DNA from: Hyphomicrobiales bacterium
GTDB taxonomy: Bacteria > Pseudomonadota > Alphaproteobacteria > Rhizobiales > Aestuariivirgaceae
Direction: 5' to 3'
Length of the DNA: 5,057 bases
Assembly (NCBI GenBank): GCA_025362535.1
Contig: JANYGE010000338.1
Span: 1-5,057 of the forward strand
Numbering within the stretch: position 1 is the stretch's first letter; the number at the start of each line of letters is the position of its first letter. The position numbers and the translations under genes were made by a program. The notes under the pieces were generated by a model. The model saw nothing but the letters and a program-made list of their open reading frames with translations. It made no database searches and was not told the origin of the DNA. This document shows positions 1 to 5,057 of the stretch, one piece after another.

Positions 1-393
1 CGCGCCCATCCGGATTATCGGGCTGATCGTTCCTTGGGCATGATTTCGCAAGCCGCCTTTGTGGGCATTGATCACCCGGGCCGGGTGTTCCTGGCGCTTA
101 CGGTTTTCTATCGTTACGAAGGCGAGGAGATGAAAGATGACCTCACGCGCTTGCTTGATGAAACCCACATTGCGCGGGCGCATTTGTTAAGCTCGATATT
201 CAGGCTGGCTTATATATTATCTGCCGCAATGCCCGGCATGTTGCCCAAAATAAAATTGAAACTTGATGGCCCCAAAAATCTCACGTTAACTTTGCCAACA
301 AAACTGAAAGACCTGATCGGCGAGCGCGTCGAAAAACGCCTCGCCAGCCTCGCAGTTGAATTGGGCCGCACCCCGAAGATTGAGATTGTGTGA
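1..393 (+). CDS. ppx: Exopolyphosphatase (Ppx/GppA family), C-terminal part; 5' end cut by the window edge
   Basis: The open frame runs from the first base, so the visible 130 residues are the C-terminal end of a longer protein; alphaproteobacterial Ppx proteins are usually around 500 residues. There is no reason to start at the internal TTG or ATG codons near base 34, because the residues before them (RAHPDYRADRS) continue the family pattern 'HPDYR..SL'. Recognisable family features are FVGIDHPGR (visible residues 20-28) followed by LAL.VFYRYEG, then a helical stretch with ARAHLLSSIFRLAYILS (about 58-74), and a final LKLDG...L.LP segment. Ppx hydrolyses terminal phosphates from inorganic polyphosphate in the cytoplasm; the related GppA acts on pppGpp. 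The catalytic N-terminal ASKHA-fold ATPase domain is outside the window, so activity cannot be judged. The gene converges on rnd with 9 bases between stop codons. Family assignment is confident; Ppx rather than GppA rests on resemblance to the alphaproteobacterial form. Confidence 0.85.
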   Translation, partial: RAHPDYRADRSLGMISQAAFVGIDHPGRVFLALTVFYRYEGEEMKDDLTRLLDETHIARAHLLSSIFRLAYILSAAMPGMLPKIKLKLDGPKNLTLTLPTKLKDLIGERVEKRLASLAVELGRTPKIEIV

Positions 394-402
394 GGGCTCT
401 TC

Positions 403-1584
403 CTAAGGCCTGAATAATTTCGCGCGGCCATTTTCCATGCCGATATAGGCCTTGCCGTGCTTGATATCCAAAGCCAGATTGCCAAACACTTCGCGCCGCC
501 AGCCATGCAGCAATGGCACATCGGCTTCATCATCAACGGCGATGGCATCAATCTCGGAACTGCTGGCCAAAAGTTTGGGCGCAATGCCTTCGCTTTCGCA
601 CGCCACTTTGAGCGCCAGTTTTAGAACTTCAGCGGCAGCCTGTGCAGCAGCCGACATTTCATCATTGCGGCCTTTGAAATCGGGAATGGTTTTTGGATCG
701 CGCGCCAAACCTTCGGCAACAGCTTTTAAAATGGCGCTGCCCATCGAAGAATTAGCCGTGCCCTTTGAAACCAAACGCAAATCATTTATGGCTTCCGGCT
801 TCTGCGGCATCTGAATGGCGATTTCAGCCAGAGCTTCGTCTTTCAAAATACGCCCGCGCGGCACATTGCGATTCTGCGCTTCACGTTCGCGCCAAGCGGC
901 AATCGACATCAAAACCCCAAACTGCTTTTTATTTTGGATGCGCGCCTTAATGCGACGCCAACTTTCTTCAGGGTTCACAATGTAAGTGGCTGGATCAGTG
1001 AGATTGGAGAGTTCATCCTCAAGCCAAGTCGAACGCCCGGTTTCGGCCAATTGAATTTTCAGCTTTTCATAAACGGTGCGCAGATGCGTTACATCAGACA
1101 GCGCATAATTGGCCTGCTTTGCAGTGAGGGGGCGGCGCGTCCAATCAGTGAACTGCGAGGATTTATCAATGGCAGCCCCTGCCAGCTTGCGCGCAATGGC
1201 CTCATAACCCACCTGATCACCAAACCCGCACACCATGGCGGCAATCTGCGTATCGATCACCGGATGCGGCAGCGCTCCCGCCAGCAAATAGAGAATTTCA
1301 AAATCCTGCTTGGCAGCATGGAAAACTTTGAGAACTTTTTCATTGGCCATAAGCGCATGAAAGGGCGCCAAATCTAACCCATCCGCCAAGGGATCAATCA
1401 ACACGCCCTCAACAGCACCAGCCACCTGAATGAGGCAGAGCTTGGGGTAATAGGTGGTCTCACGCAGAAACTCGGTATCAACCGTAATGAACTCTTCGTC
1501 TGCCATGCGAGCGCAAAATGCAGAGAGAGCTTCAGTGGTGATGATGGGATCAATATGGGGCAGTTCGGCTTTATTCAACATCAT
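403..1584 (-). CDS. rnd: Ribonuclease D
   Basis: This 393-residue protein is close to the usual length for RNase D (E. coli about 375). It is a cytoplasmic 3'-5' exoribonuclease that trims the 3' ends of tRNA precursors and other small stable RNAs. The DEDD-family motifs are all present: ExoI VDTEFLRE with D36 and E38, ExoII VFHAAKQDFEIL with D94, and ExoIII YALSD with Y160 and D164, the YxxxD form (DEDDy). A DTQIAA segment at 111-116 and a QFTDWTRRPL segment at 144-153 also fit the family. An HRDC-type helical domain follows at roughly 210-290 (W209 to the LLKA-like AILKAVAEG), then a second C-terminal helical region. The start is one of two tandem ATG codons; the first overlaps the purB stop codon in an ATGA. 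No strong Shine-Dalgarno is seen, only a partial GGGTG five bases upstream, so translation is probably coupled to purB. All catalytic residues are intact. Confidence 0.95.
   Translation of the reverse strand: MMLNKAELPHIDPIITTEALSAFCARMADEEFITVDTEFLRETTYYPKLCLIQVAGAVEGVLIDPLADGLDLAPFHALMANEKVLKVFHAAKQDFEILYLLAGALPHPVIDTQIAAMVCGFGDQVGYEAIARKLAGAAIDKSSQFTDWTRRPLTAKQANYALSDVTHLRTVYEKLKIQLAETGRSTWLEDELSNLTDPATYIVNPEESWRRIKARIQNKKQFGVLMSIAAWREREAQNRNVPRGRILKDEALAEIAIQMPQKPEAINDLRLVSKGTANSSMGSAILKAVAEGLARDPKTIPDFKGRNDEMSAAAQAAAEVLKLALKVACESEGIAPKLLASSSEIDAIAVDDEADVPLLHGWRREVFGNLALDIKHGKAYIGMENGRAKLFRP
1581..1584 (-). other. ATGA stop/start overlap of purB and rnd
   Basis: The purB stop TGA and the first rnd ATG share bases in ATGA on the - strand, followed at once by a second in-frame ATG. 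With only a weak GGGTG before it, rnd is probably translated by ribosomes finishing purB. Starting at the second ATG would shorten RNase D by one residue and remove the overlap, ending and starting side by side. Confidence 0.7.
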
Positions 1585-2882
1585 CCAAACACCCGCTTAA
1601 AAATCGTTCCAACATGTTTGGTGTGATAGCCCAAATCAAACAGCGCCTCGAGTTCCGCTGGCTTCATATGGGCAGCAATCTCTGTATCGGCTTTGAGCAA
1701 GTCCAAAAACTGCCCTTCACCGCGCCACACGGGCATAGCGCAGCGCTGCACCGCAGAATAAGATCCTTCACGGCTCATGCCCTTTTGTGTGAGGGCCAAG
1801 AGAATGCGCTGCGAATGAATAAGCCCGCCCAATCTGTCCAAATTTTTCTTCATGTTTTCGGGATAAACTACAAGCTTATCGATCACACCCGCTAAACGCT
1901 TCAAGGCAAAATCCAAATGCACTGTGGCATCAGGTCCAATGCCGCGCTCAACAGAGGAATGCGAAATATCGCGCTCATGCCATAAGGCCACATTTTCCAT
2001 GGCGGGGGTGACGGCGGAACGCACCAGCCGGGCCAAGCCTGTAAGGTTCTCAGTCAGTACCGGGTTGCGCTTATGTGGCATGGCCGAGGAACCTTTTTGA
2101 CCGGGCGAGAAATATTCCTCCGCTTCCAAAACCTCGGTGCGCTGCAAATGCCGAATTTCAATGGCAAGCCGCTCAATGGAACTGGCCACCACGCCCAGCA
2201 CTGCAAAGAACATGGCATGGCGGTCACGCGGGATAACTTGGGTTGAAACGGGTTCAACAGCCAAGCCCAGTTTTGCTGCCACATGCTCTTCGACCGAGGG
2301 ATCGATATTGGCGAATGTTCCAACAGCACCTGATATGGCGCAAGTCGCCACATCTTTGCGCGCCAATACGAGACGCTCGCGGGCGCGCTGGAATTCCGCA
2401 TAGGCAAAGGCCATTTTCAAACCAAAGGTTATGGGTTCGGCATGAATGGCATGGCTGCGGCCAATGCAGACCGTGTTCTGGTGTTCAAAGGCGCGCTTTT
2501 TCAACGCAGCCAGAAGATCATCAATATCAGCAATGAGCAAATCTGCGGCACGCGTCAGCTGAATGTTAAAACAGGTATCAAGCACATCGGAAGAGGTCAT
2601 CCCTTGATGCACAAAGCGGGCTTCTGGTCCGACGATTTCTGAAAGATGGGTCAGAAATGCAATCACATCATGCTTAACTTCAGCTTCAATAGCGTCAATG
2701 CGCGCCACATCAAATACAGCATCGCGGCCCTTGGCCCAGATGGCGGCAGCAGCGGCTTTGGGAATAATGCCCAGTTCGGCCTGTTGATCAGCCGCATGGG
2801 CCTCAATTTCAAACCAAATCTTAAACCGCGTCTGCGGTTCCCAGATTTGGGTCATTTCTTTGCGGGAATAGCGAGGGATCAT
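1581..2882 (-). CDS. purB: Adenylosuccinate lyase
   Basis: PurB acts twice in purine metabolism: it releases fumarate from SAICAR to give AICAR, and from adenylosuccinate to give AMP. It works as a cytoplasmic homotetramer. The protein has 433 residues, matching the short B. subtilis-type PurB (about 431) and not the longer E. coli type. Visible motifs are the N-terminal MIPRYSRKEM, KHDV (70-73), TSSD (96-99), the catalytic-histidine segment GRSHAIHAEP (141-150, H144) and the fumarase/lyase superfamily signature GSSAMPHKRN (264-273), whose serines include the catalytic Ser on the flexible loop. The C-terminal part from about 345 (LGGLIHSQRILLAL) matches the ADSL C-terminal domain. The ATG start is supported by AAGG seven bases upstream. 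It is the fourth of five genes in the same direction, 55 bases after the DUF2259 gene, and overlaps rnd by 4 bases. Nothing is truncated or missing. Confidence 0.97.
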   Translation of the reverse strand: MIPRYSRKEMTQIWEPQTRFKIWFEIEAHAADQQAELGIIPKAAAAAIWAKGRDAVFDVARIDAIEAEVKHDVIAFLTHLSEIVGPEARFVHQGMTSSDVLDTCFNIQLTRAADLLIADIDDLLAALKKRAFEHQNTVCIGRSHAIHAEPITFGLKMAFAYAEFQRARERLVLARKDVATCAISGAVGTFANIDPSVEEHVAAKLGLAVEPVSTQVIPRDRHAMFFAVLGVVASSIERLAIEIRHLQRTEVLEAEEYFSPGQKGSSAMPHKRNPVLTENLTGLARLVRSAVTPAMENVALWHERDISHSSVERGIGPDATVHLDFALKRLAGVIDKLVVYPENMKKNLDRLGGLIHSQRILLALTQKGMSREGSYSAVQRCAMPVWRGEGQFLDLLKADTEIAAHMKPAELEALFDLGYHTKHVGTIFKRVFG

Positions 2883-2937
2883 AAAACTGCCTTAAGCTGT
2901 GAATTGGCCCCCCTGTAACAAATAAGAACGCCGAGGG
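2883..2937 (-). other. 55-base gap between the DUF2259 gene and purB
   Basis: This is the largest non-coding stretch in the window. On the - strand it contains a run of six G residues in the middle and the purB ribosome-binding site at its end. I see no hairpin with a T tract and no convincing -35/-10 pair; a TTGTTA with a poor AGCTTA 17 bases on would overlap the ribosome-binding site. It could still hold a promoter of a type that cannot be recognised by eye. Confidence 0.5.
2890..2893 (-). promoter_or_regulatory. Ribosome-binding site of purB
   Basis: AAGG on the - strand (in TTAAGGCAGTTTT) lies seven bases before the purB ATG, which supports the annotated start and the MIPRYSRKEM N-terminus typical of PurB. 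Confidence 0.6.
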
Positions 2938-3681
2938 CTAGGGCAGGGTGAAGGGAACCGCGATAAACTTGCGGTCTGGCCCCTCAAAGCCTTGCGTATA
3001 ATAGGCAATGAGCGCCATCAACACGGTGGAGTCAGTCTCATCGCTTGGGGTGACAATCGCTTCAATTTCATAGTTGGAGGGGCAGCCCCGCGAGCTGGGC
3101 ACGGCAATATCCTTATAGGCTTCGAGAACCTTGCCCGAAAGCGTTTGCTTGATGCGCAGCGAAAACCCATAACGAGGGCTTTCTTCAGACTGACAATTGG
3201 CATTTGCATCCAGTGGAAAGTCAGTGAGCTTCAGTTCGAAGCGATTATCGGCAGCGATGCCCGGCGTTACCGTCGAATTGCCAAAGGAGCGATGATAGCT
3301 GTCAAACTCAACCCGCTTATGGTCGGCATTAATTTCGGTAATTGGATTATCGACCAAAAACTCAAAGGGCTGGTCTATGCCATATTTTGCCAAAAGCGGG
3401 GCGGCAAGCTTGCGCGCTTCGGCTCTGGCATAGCTTTGCGTCAAACGCTCATCTTCACCCCGCATGTGAATGGGAGAGCCTTGCACCCAAGAATTGGTTT
3501 TAACATCAATGATGTAAATATCGGAATAACCAAGGCCAGAACCATCGCCAACGCCATAACTTTCAAAAGCAAAATAGGAGGCGTCTTTGGAAAATCCGAT
3601 AATTGCCAGTCGGTCAGTATCGCCAGCATAGGCCATTTGGAAGCCCAAGAGGACAGCGAGCAAGCTCAACAAAATGCGCAT
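2938..3681 (-). CDS. DUF2259 family predicted secreted protein
   Basis: This 247-residue protein starts with a short hydrophobic signal peptide (residues 2-17) ending in AYA|GD, which predicts signal peptidase I cleavage after A19 and export to the periplasm. The mature N-terminus, LAIIGFSKDASYFAFESYGVGDGSGLGYSDIYIIDVKT split across residues 25-62, is the hallmark of the DUF2259 family (FS.D..YFAFE.YG..DGSG..YS.IY.ID) and resembles one blade of a beta-propeller-like repeat. No catalytic motif is recognisable. Two cysteines in the mature part (C163 and C200) could form a disulfide. The family has no assigned function that I know of. Its start lies only 2 bases after the stop of the RAM-domain gene, and its AAGG ribosome-binding site lies inside the end of that gene, so the two are probably translated from one message. 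Family assignment is from motif memory; function is unknown. Confidence 0.85.
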   Translation of the reverse strand: MRILLSLLAVLLGFQMAYAGDTDRLAIIGFSKDASYFAFESYGVGDGSGLGYSDIYIIDVKTNSWVQGSPIHMRGEDERLTQSYARAEARKLAAPLLAKYGIDQPFEFLVDNPITEINADHKRVEFDSYHRSFGNSTVTPGIAADNRFELKLTDFPLDANANCQSEESPRYGFSLRIKQTLSGKVLEAYKDIAVPSSRGCPSNYEIEAIVTPSDETDSTVLMALIAYYTQGFEGPDRKFIAVPFTLP

Positions 3682-3683
3682 TG

Positions 3684-3920
3684 TTAAAACGCCTTAAACG
3701 TGACGATGGTGAAGGTGTCGCGAATGCCTGCAAGAGTTTGCACTTTATTGGCGATGAAATGACCAATATCTTCATTGTCTTTCAAATAGAATTTCACCAG
3801 CAAATCATATTCGCCAGCCGTCGAAAAAATTTCCGAGGCGATTTCAGCATCGGCAATAGCGGTTGCCACCTCGTAAGATTTTCCCAGTTCGCATTTAATT
3901 TGCACAAAAAAAGCGCGCAT
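3684..3920 (-). CDS. Stand-alone Lrp/AsnC ligand-binding (RAM) domain protein
   Basis: The complete protein is only 78 residues and consists of the effector-binding (RAM, AsnC_trans_reg) domain of Lrp/AsnC regulators: a beta strand FFVQIKCELG (4-13), a helix about residues 14-30, the diagnostic STAGEYDLLVKFY (33-45, the G-x-Y-D-hh pattern), a second helix DIGHFIANKVQTLAGI, and the final strand DTFTIVTFKAF. There is no helix-turn-helix, so it is not expected to bind DNA by itself. Full Lrp proteins have about 150-160 residues, yet this is not a truncated gene: similar short proteins are common, and the ATG has a GGGA five bases upstream. RAM domains oligomerise and bind amino acids at subunit interfaces, so a cytoplasmic sensor or partner of a full Lrp protein is plausible but inferred. 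It lies between the substrate-binding protein gene (11 bases upstream) and DUF2259 (2 bases downstream). Confidence 0.9.
   Translation of the reverse strand: MRAFFVQIKCELGKSYEVATAIADAEIASEIFSTAGEYDLLVKFYLKDNEDIGHFIANKVQTLAGIRDTFTIVTFKAF
3692..3695 (-). promoter_or_regulatory. Ribosome-binding site of the DUF2259 gene, inside the RAM-domain gene
   Basis: AAGG on the - strand lies ten bases before the DUF2259 ATG and within the last codons of the upstream gene (TTT AAG GCG TTT TAA). With stop and start separated by two bases, this arrangement suggests translational coupling. Confidence 0.5.
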
Positions 3921-3925
3921 CTAAA

Positions 3926-3929
3926 TCCC
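3926..3929 (-). promoter_or_regulatory. Ribosome-binding site of the RAM-domain gene
   Basis: GGGA on the - strand lies five bases before the ATG, within the 11-base gap after the substrate-binding protein stop codon. It is modest but well placed, and supports the full 78-residue product as a real start and not a decayed Lrp gene. Confidence 0.5.
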
Positions 3930-3931
3930 AA

Positions 3932-5047
3932 TCATTTCTCTAAATATTCAGTGGCATATTTGCCATTTGACCACACATACCATACCAAACGCGGTTCGCG
4001 CACGTCACCCTTATTGTCAAATGACAATGGCCCAATCACCGTGGAAAAGCTAGCGCCCGAATGCAGATATTCGCTCATGGCCCGTCCGTTTTTGGCTCCA
4101 CTTTTAGCGGCTGCGGCAGCAAATAACTGCACCGCCGCATAGGATGGCAGGGTGGCTCCATCAGTGCTGATTTTATCATCTTCCAGCTGCTTGACCAGCT
4201 TCTGTGCAGAATGCGATGAGCGCGGATCGACGGCAAAGCTCACGAAAGTCCCCTCACCAGCATCACCTGATTGCTCCCAGTATTGCGGCACCAGCAATGC
4301 ATCGGGACCAAAAATTTTAATGGTAAGTCCAGCAGCAGCAATTTGCGCCGCGATAAGGCCTGCATCAGATGCAGCGCAGGCACAATAAAGCGCTGCAATT
4401 TCATCGGCGGCCAAACTTGTGATGAGATCATCTACGGTTTTGCTATCAGGTTTGAACTTGAGCGAAAGGGCAGGTGCCGTGCCAATCGCCGCATTGAAGC
4501 GCGCCACCAAAGCTTCCGCCGCCGCACCGCCATCACTGAGCACGGCAATCTTATTTGCGGCAAAATCAACCTTCATGCGAAGCGCGGCATAGGCCCCTTG
4601 CGAATCGTCGCGCGCCACCAGGCGAATGACATTGGAAAGCCCAGCCTCGGTCAGCGCTGAAAGACTGGCACTCGGCGTTATCATCGGGATACCAGCTGCT
4701 TCATAAATTTTAGCGCCAGCCAGTGCCGGATATGAACAATAATGGCCAATCACCACGGCCACATGCTGTTCCACCAGGTTCTGTGCCTCAGCCTCGGCCT
4801 GCCTGTTGTCGCAGCCATCATCAACGCTGACGATCTCTAGCAACTCACCCTCGACGCCACCCGCCGCATTGAGTTGATCAACAGCAGCCTGCACGCCTTG
4901 CATCATTTGAGCGCCAAAACCCGCGTTAACACCCGACATGGGGCCTGCAACGCCAATGAGAATTTCGGCGTGACTGGGCAAGGCCAATATCAAGAAGGAG
5001 GCAATCGCAAGCACAAATCTGAGACGGTCATTTTTATTCATGCTCAT
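3932..5047 (-). CDS. Periplasmic substrate-binding protein of a branched-chain amino acid-type ABC transporter (LivJ/LivK-like)
   Basis: This 371-residue protein has a Sec signal peptide: positive MNKNDRLR, hydrophobic FVLAIASFLILAL, and the cleavage site SHA|E after residue 27. The mature part is a type I periplasmic binding protein (Peripla_BP_6), shown by ILIGVAGPMSG (29-39), NAAGGVEGELLEIV (60-73), DDGCDNRQA (76-84), VIGHYCS (99-105), IYEAAGIPMITPSAS (114-128) and VIGPLSFDNKGDV (337-349). C79 and C104 sit 25 residues apart, like the disulfide pair of E. coli LivJ. Such proteins deliver amino acids or related compounds to a Liv-type permease. No permease or ATPase gene lies downstream; upstream is outside the window. 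The ligand is uncertain: residues that correspond to LivJ ligand contacts are partly changed (A225 in place of Tyr202, D249 in place of Glu226), and a CxC (C222, C224) lies next to the cleft. Start could be the third residue, Met3 (see the ribosome-binding site entry). Confidence 0.9.
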   Translation of the reverse strand: MSMNKNDRLRFVLAIASFLILALPSHAEILIGVAGPMSGVNAGFGAQMMQGVQAAVDQLNAAGGVEGELLEIVSVDDGCDNRQAEAEAQNLVEQHVAVVIGHYCSYPALAGAKIYEAAGIPMITPSASLSALTEAGLSNVIRLVARDDSQGAYAALRMKVDFAANKIAVLSDGGAAAEALVARFNAAIGTAPALSLKFKPDSKTVDDLITSLAADEIAALYCACAASDAGLIAAQIAAAGLTIKIFGPDALLVPQYWEQSGDAGEGTFVSFAVDPRSSHSAQKLVKQLEDDKISTDGATLPSYAAVQLFAAAAAKSGAKNGRAMSEYLHSGASFSTVIGPLSFDNKGDVREPRLVWYVWSNGKYATEYLEK

Positions 5048-5048
5048 A

Positions 5049-5057
5049 CCTATCCCC
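5049..5057 (-). promoter_or_regulatory. Ribosome-binding site of the substrate-binding protein gene, with two possible starts
   Basis: Read on the - strand, the ten bases before the annotated ATG are GGGGATAGGT. GGGGA lies five bases before the first ATG (5047-5045), while AGG lies seven bases before the second in-frame ATG (5041-5039), an ideal spacing. Either start leaves the signal peptide intact, so the mature protein would be the same. The window ends here, so the promoter is not visible. Confidence 0.5.

Noticed and set aside
392..411. Possible terminator hairpin between ppx and rnd
   Set aside because: The stem is only about three clean pairs plus one after a mismatch, and no T tract follows on either strand.
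210..584. - strand open frame of 124 codons over the ppx end and rnd end
   Set aside because: It overlaps both convergent genes in other frames and shows no domain; both real genes have clear family motifs through this region.
934..1377. + strand open frame of 147 codons inside rnd
   Set aside because: It lies in antisense register over the catalytic region of RNase D and its translation resembles nothing known.
2890..2920. Possible promoter (TTGTTA, 17-base spacer, AGCTTA) before purB
   Set aside because: The -10 match is poor and it would overlap the ribosome-binding site, leaving almost no leader.
2992..3687. Long + strand open frame (231 codons) opposite the DUF2259 gene
   Set aside because: It is in codon register with the DUF2259 gene on the other strand, where it stays open simply because that gene lacks TTA, CTA and TCA codons there. 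Its product looks like no known family, and the opposite strand has a signal peptide, family motifs and a ribosome-binding site.
3684..3920. RAM-domain gene as a broken Lrp gene that lost its helix-turn-helix
   Set aside because: No helix-turn-helix remnant exists upstream, since the substrate-binding protein gene ends 11 bases before it. The ORF has its own ribosome-binding site and a complete domain, and short RAM-only proteins are a known type.
3603..4142. + strand open frame of 179 codons spanning the RAM-domain gene and neighbouring gene ends
   Set aside because: It crosses three well-supported genes on the - strand, has no recognisable domain, and is in register with the small RAM gene, so it is a shadow.

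Overview
This is ordinary chromosomal housekeeping DNA, almost entirely coding, with about half of the bases G+C by eye. Protein resemblances (an alphaproteobacterial-type exopolyphosphatase C-terminus, a DUF2259 secreted protein, a stand-alone Lrp/AsnC ligand-domain protein of 78 residues, a B. subtilis-type PurB) point to an alphaproteobacterium, most likely of the Hyphomicrobiales (Rhizobiales) or a close relative. That placement is inferred from remembered family resemblance, not from a search.

Layout: at the left edge (1-393, + strand) is the C-terminal third or quarter of an exopolyphosphatase (Ppx/GppA) gene whose start lies outside the window. It converges, with only 9 bases between stop codons, on a run of five genes that all read on the - strand and fill the rest. 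In transcription order these are: a periplasmic LivJ/LivK-type substrate-binding protein (5047-3932), a stand-alone Lrp/AsnC ligand-binding (RAM) domain protein (3920-3684), a DUF2259 secreted protein (3681-2938), adenylosuccinate lyase purB (2882-1581) and ribonuclease D rnd (1584-403). The gaps are 11, 2, 55 and -4 bases, so co-transcription is plausible throughout. The only internal space large enough for a promoter is the 55-base gap before purB, and no convincing promoter or terminator is visible there.

The genes do not form one obvious pathway. PurB acts in purine synthesis and the purine nucleotide cycle, RNase D trims the 3' ends of stable RNA, and Ppx degrades polyphosphate. The substrate-binding protein and the RAM-domain protein could both deal with amino acids, one in the periplasm and one in the cytoplasm, but no permease or ATPase genes are visible. 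I found no mobile element, CRISPR array, RNA gene, phage gene or defence system, and no stretch above 300 bases without a gene. The most interesting points are the altered ligand cleft and CxC motif of the substrate-binding protein, its pairing with a RAM protein lacking a DNA-binding domain, and the uncharacterised DUF2259 protein.
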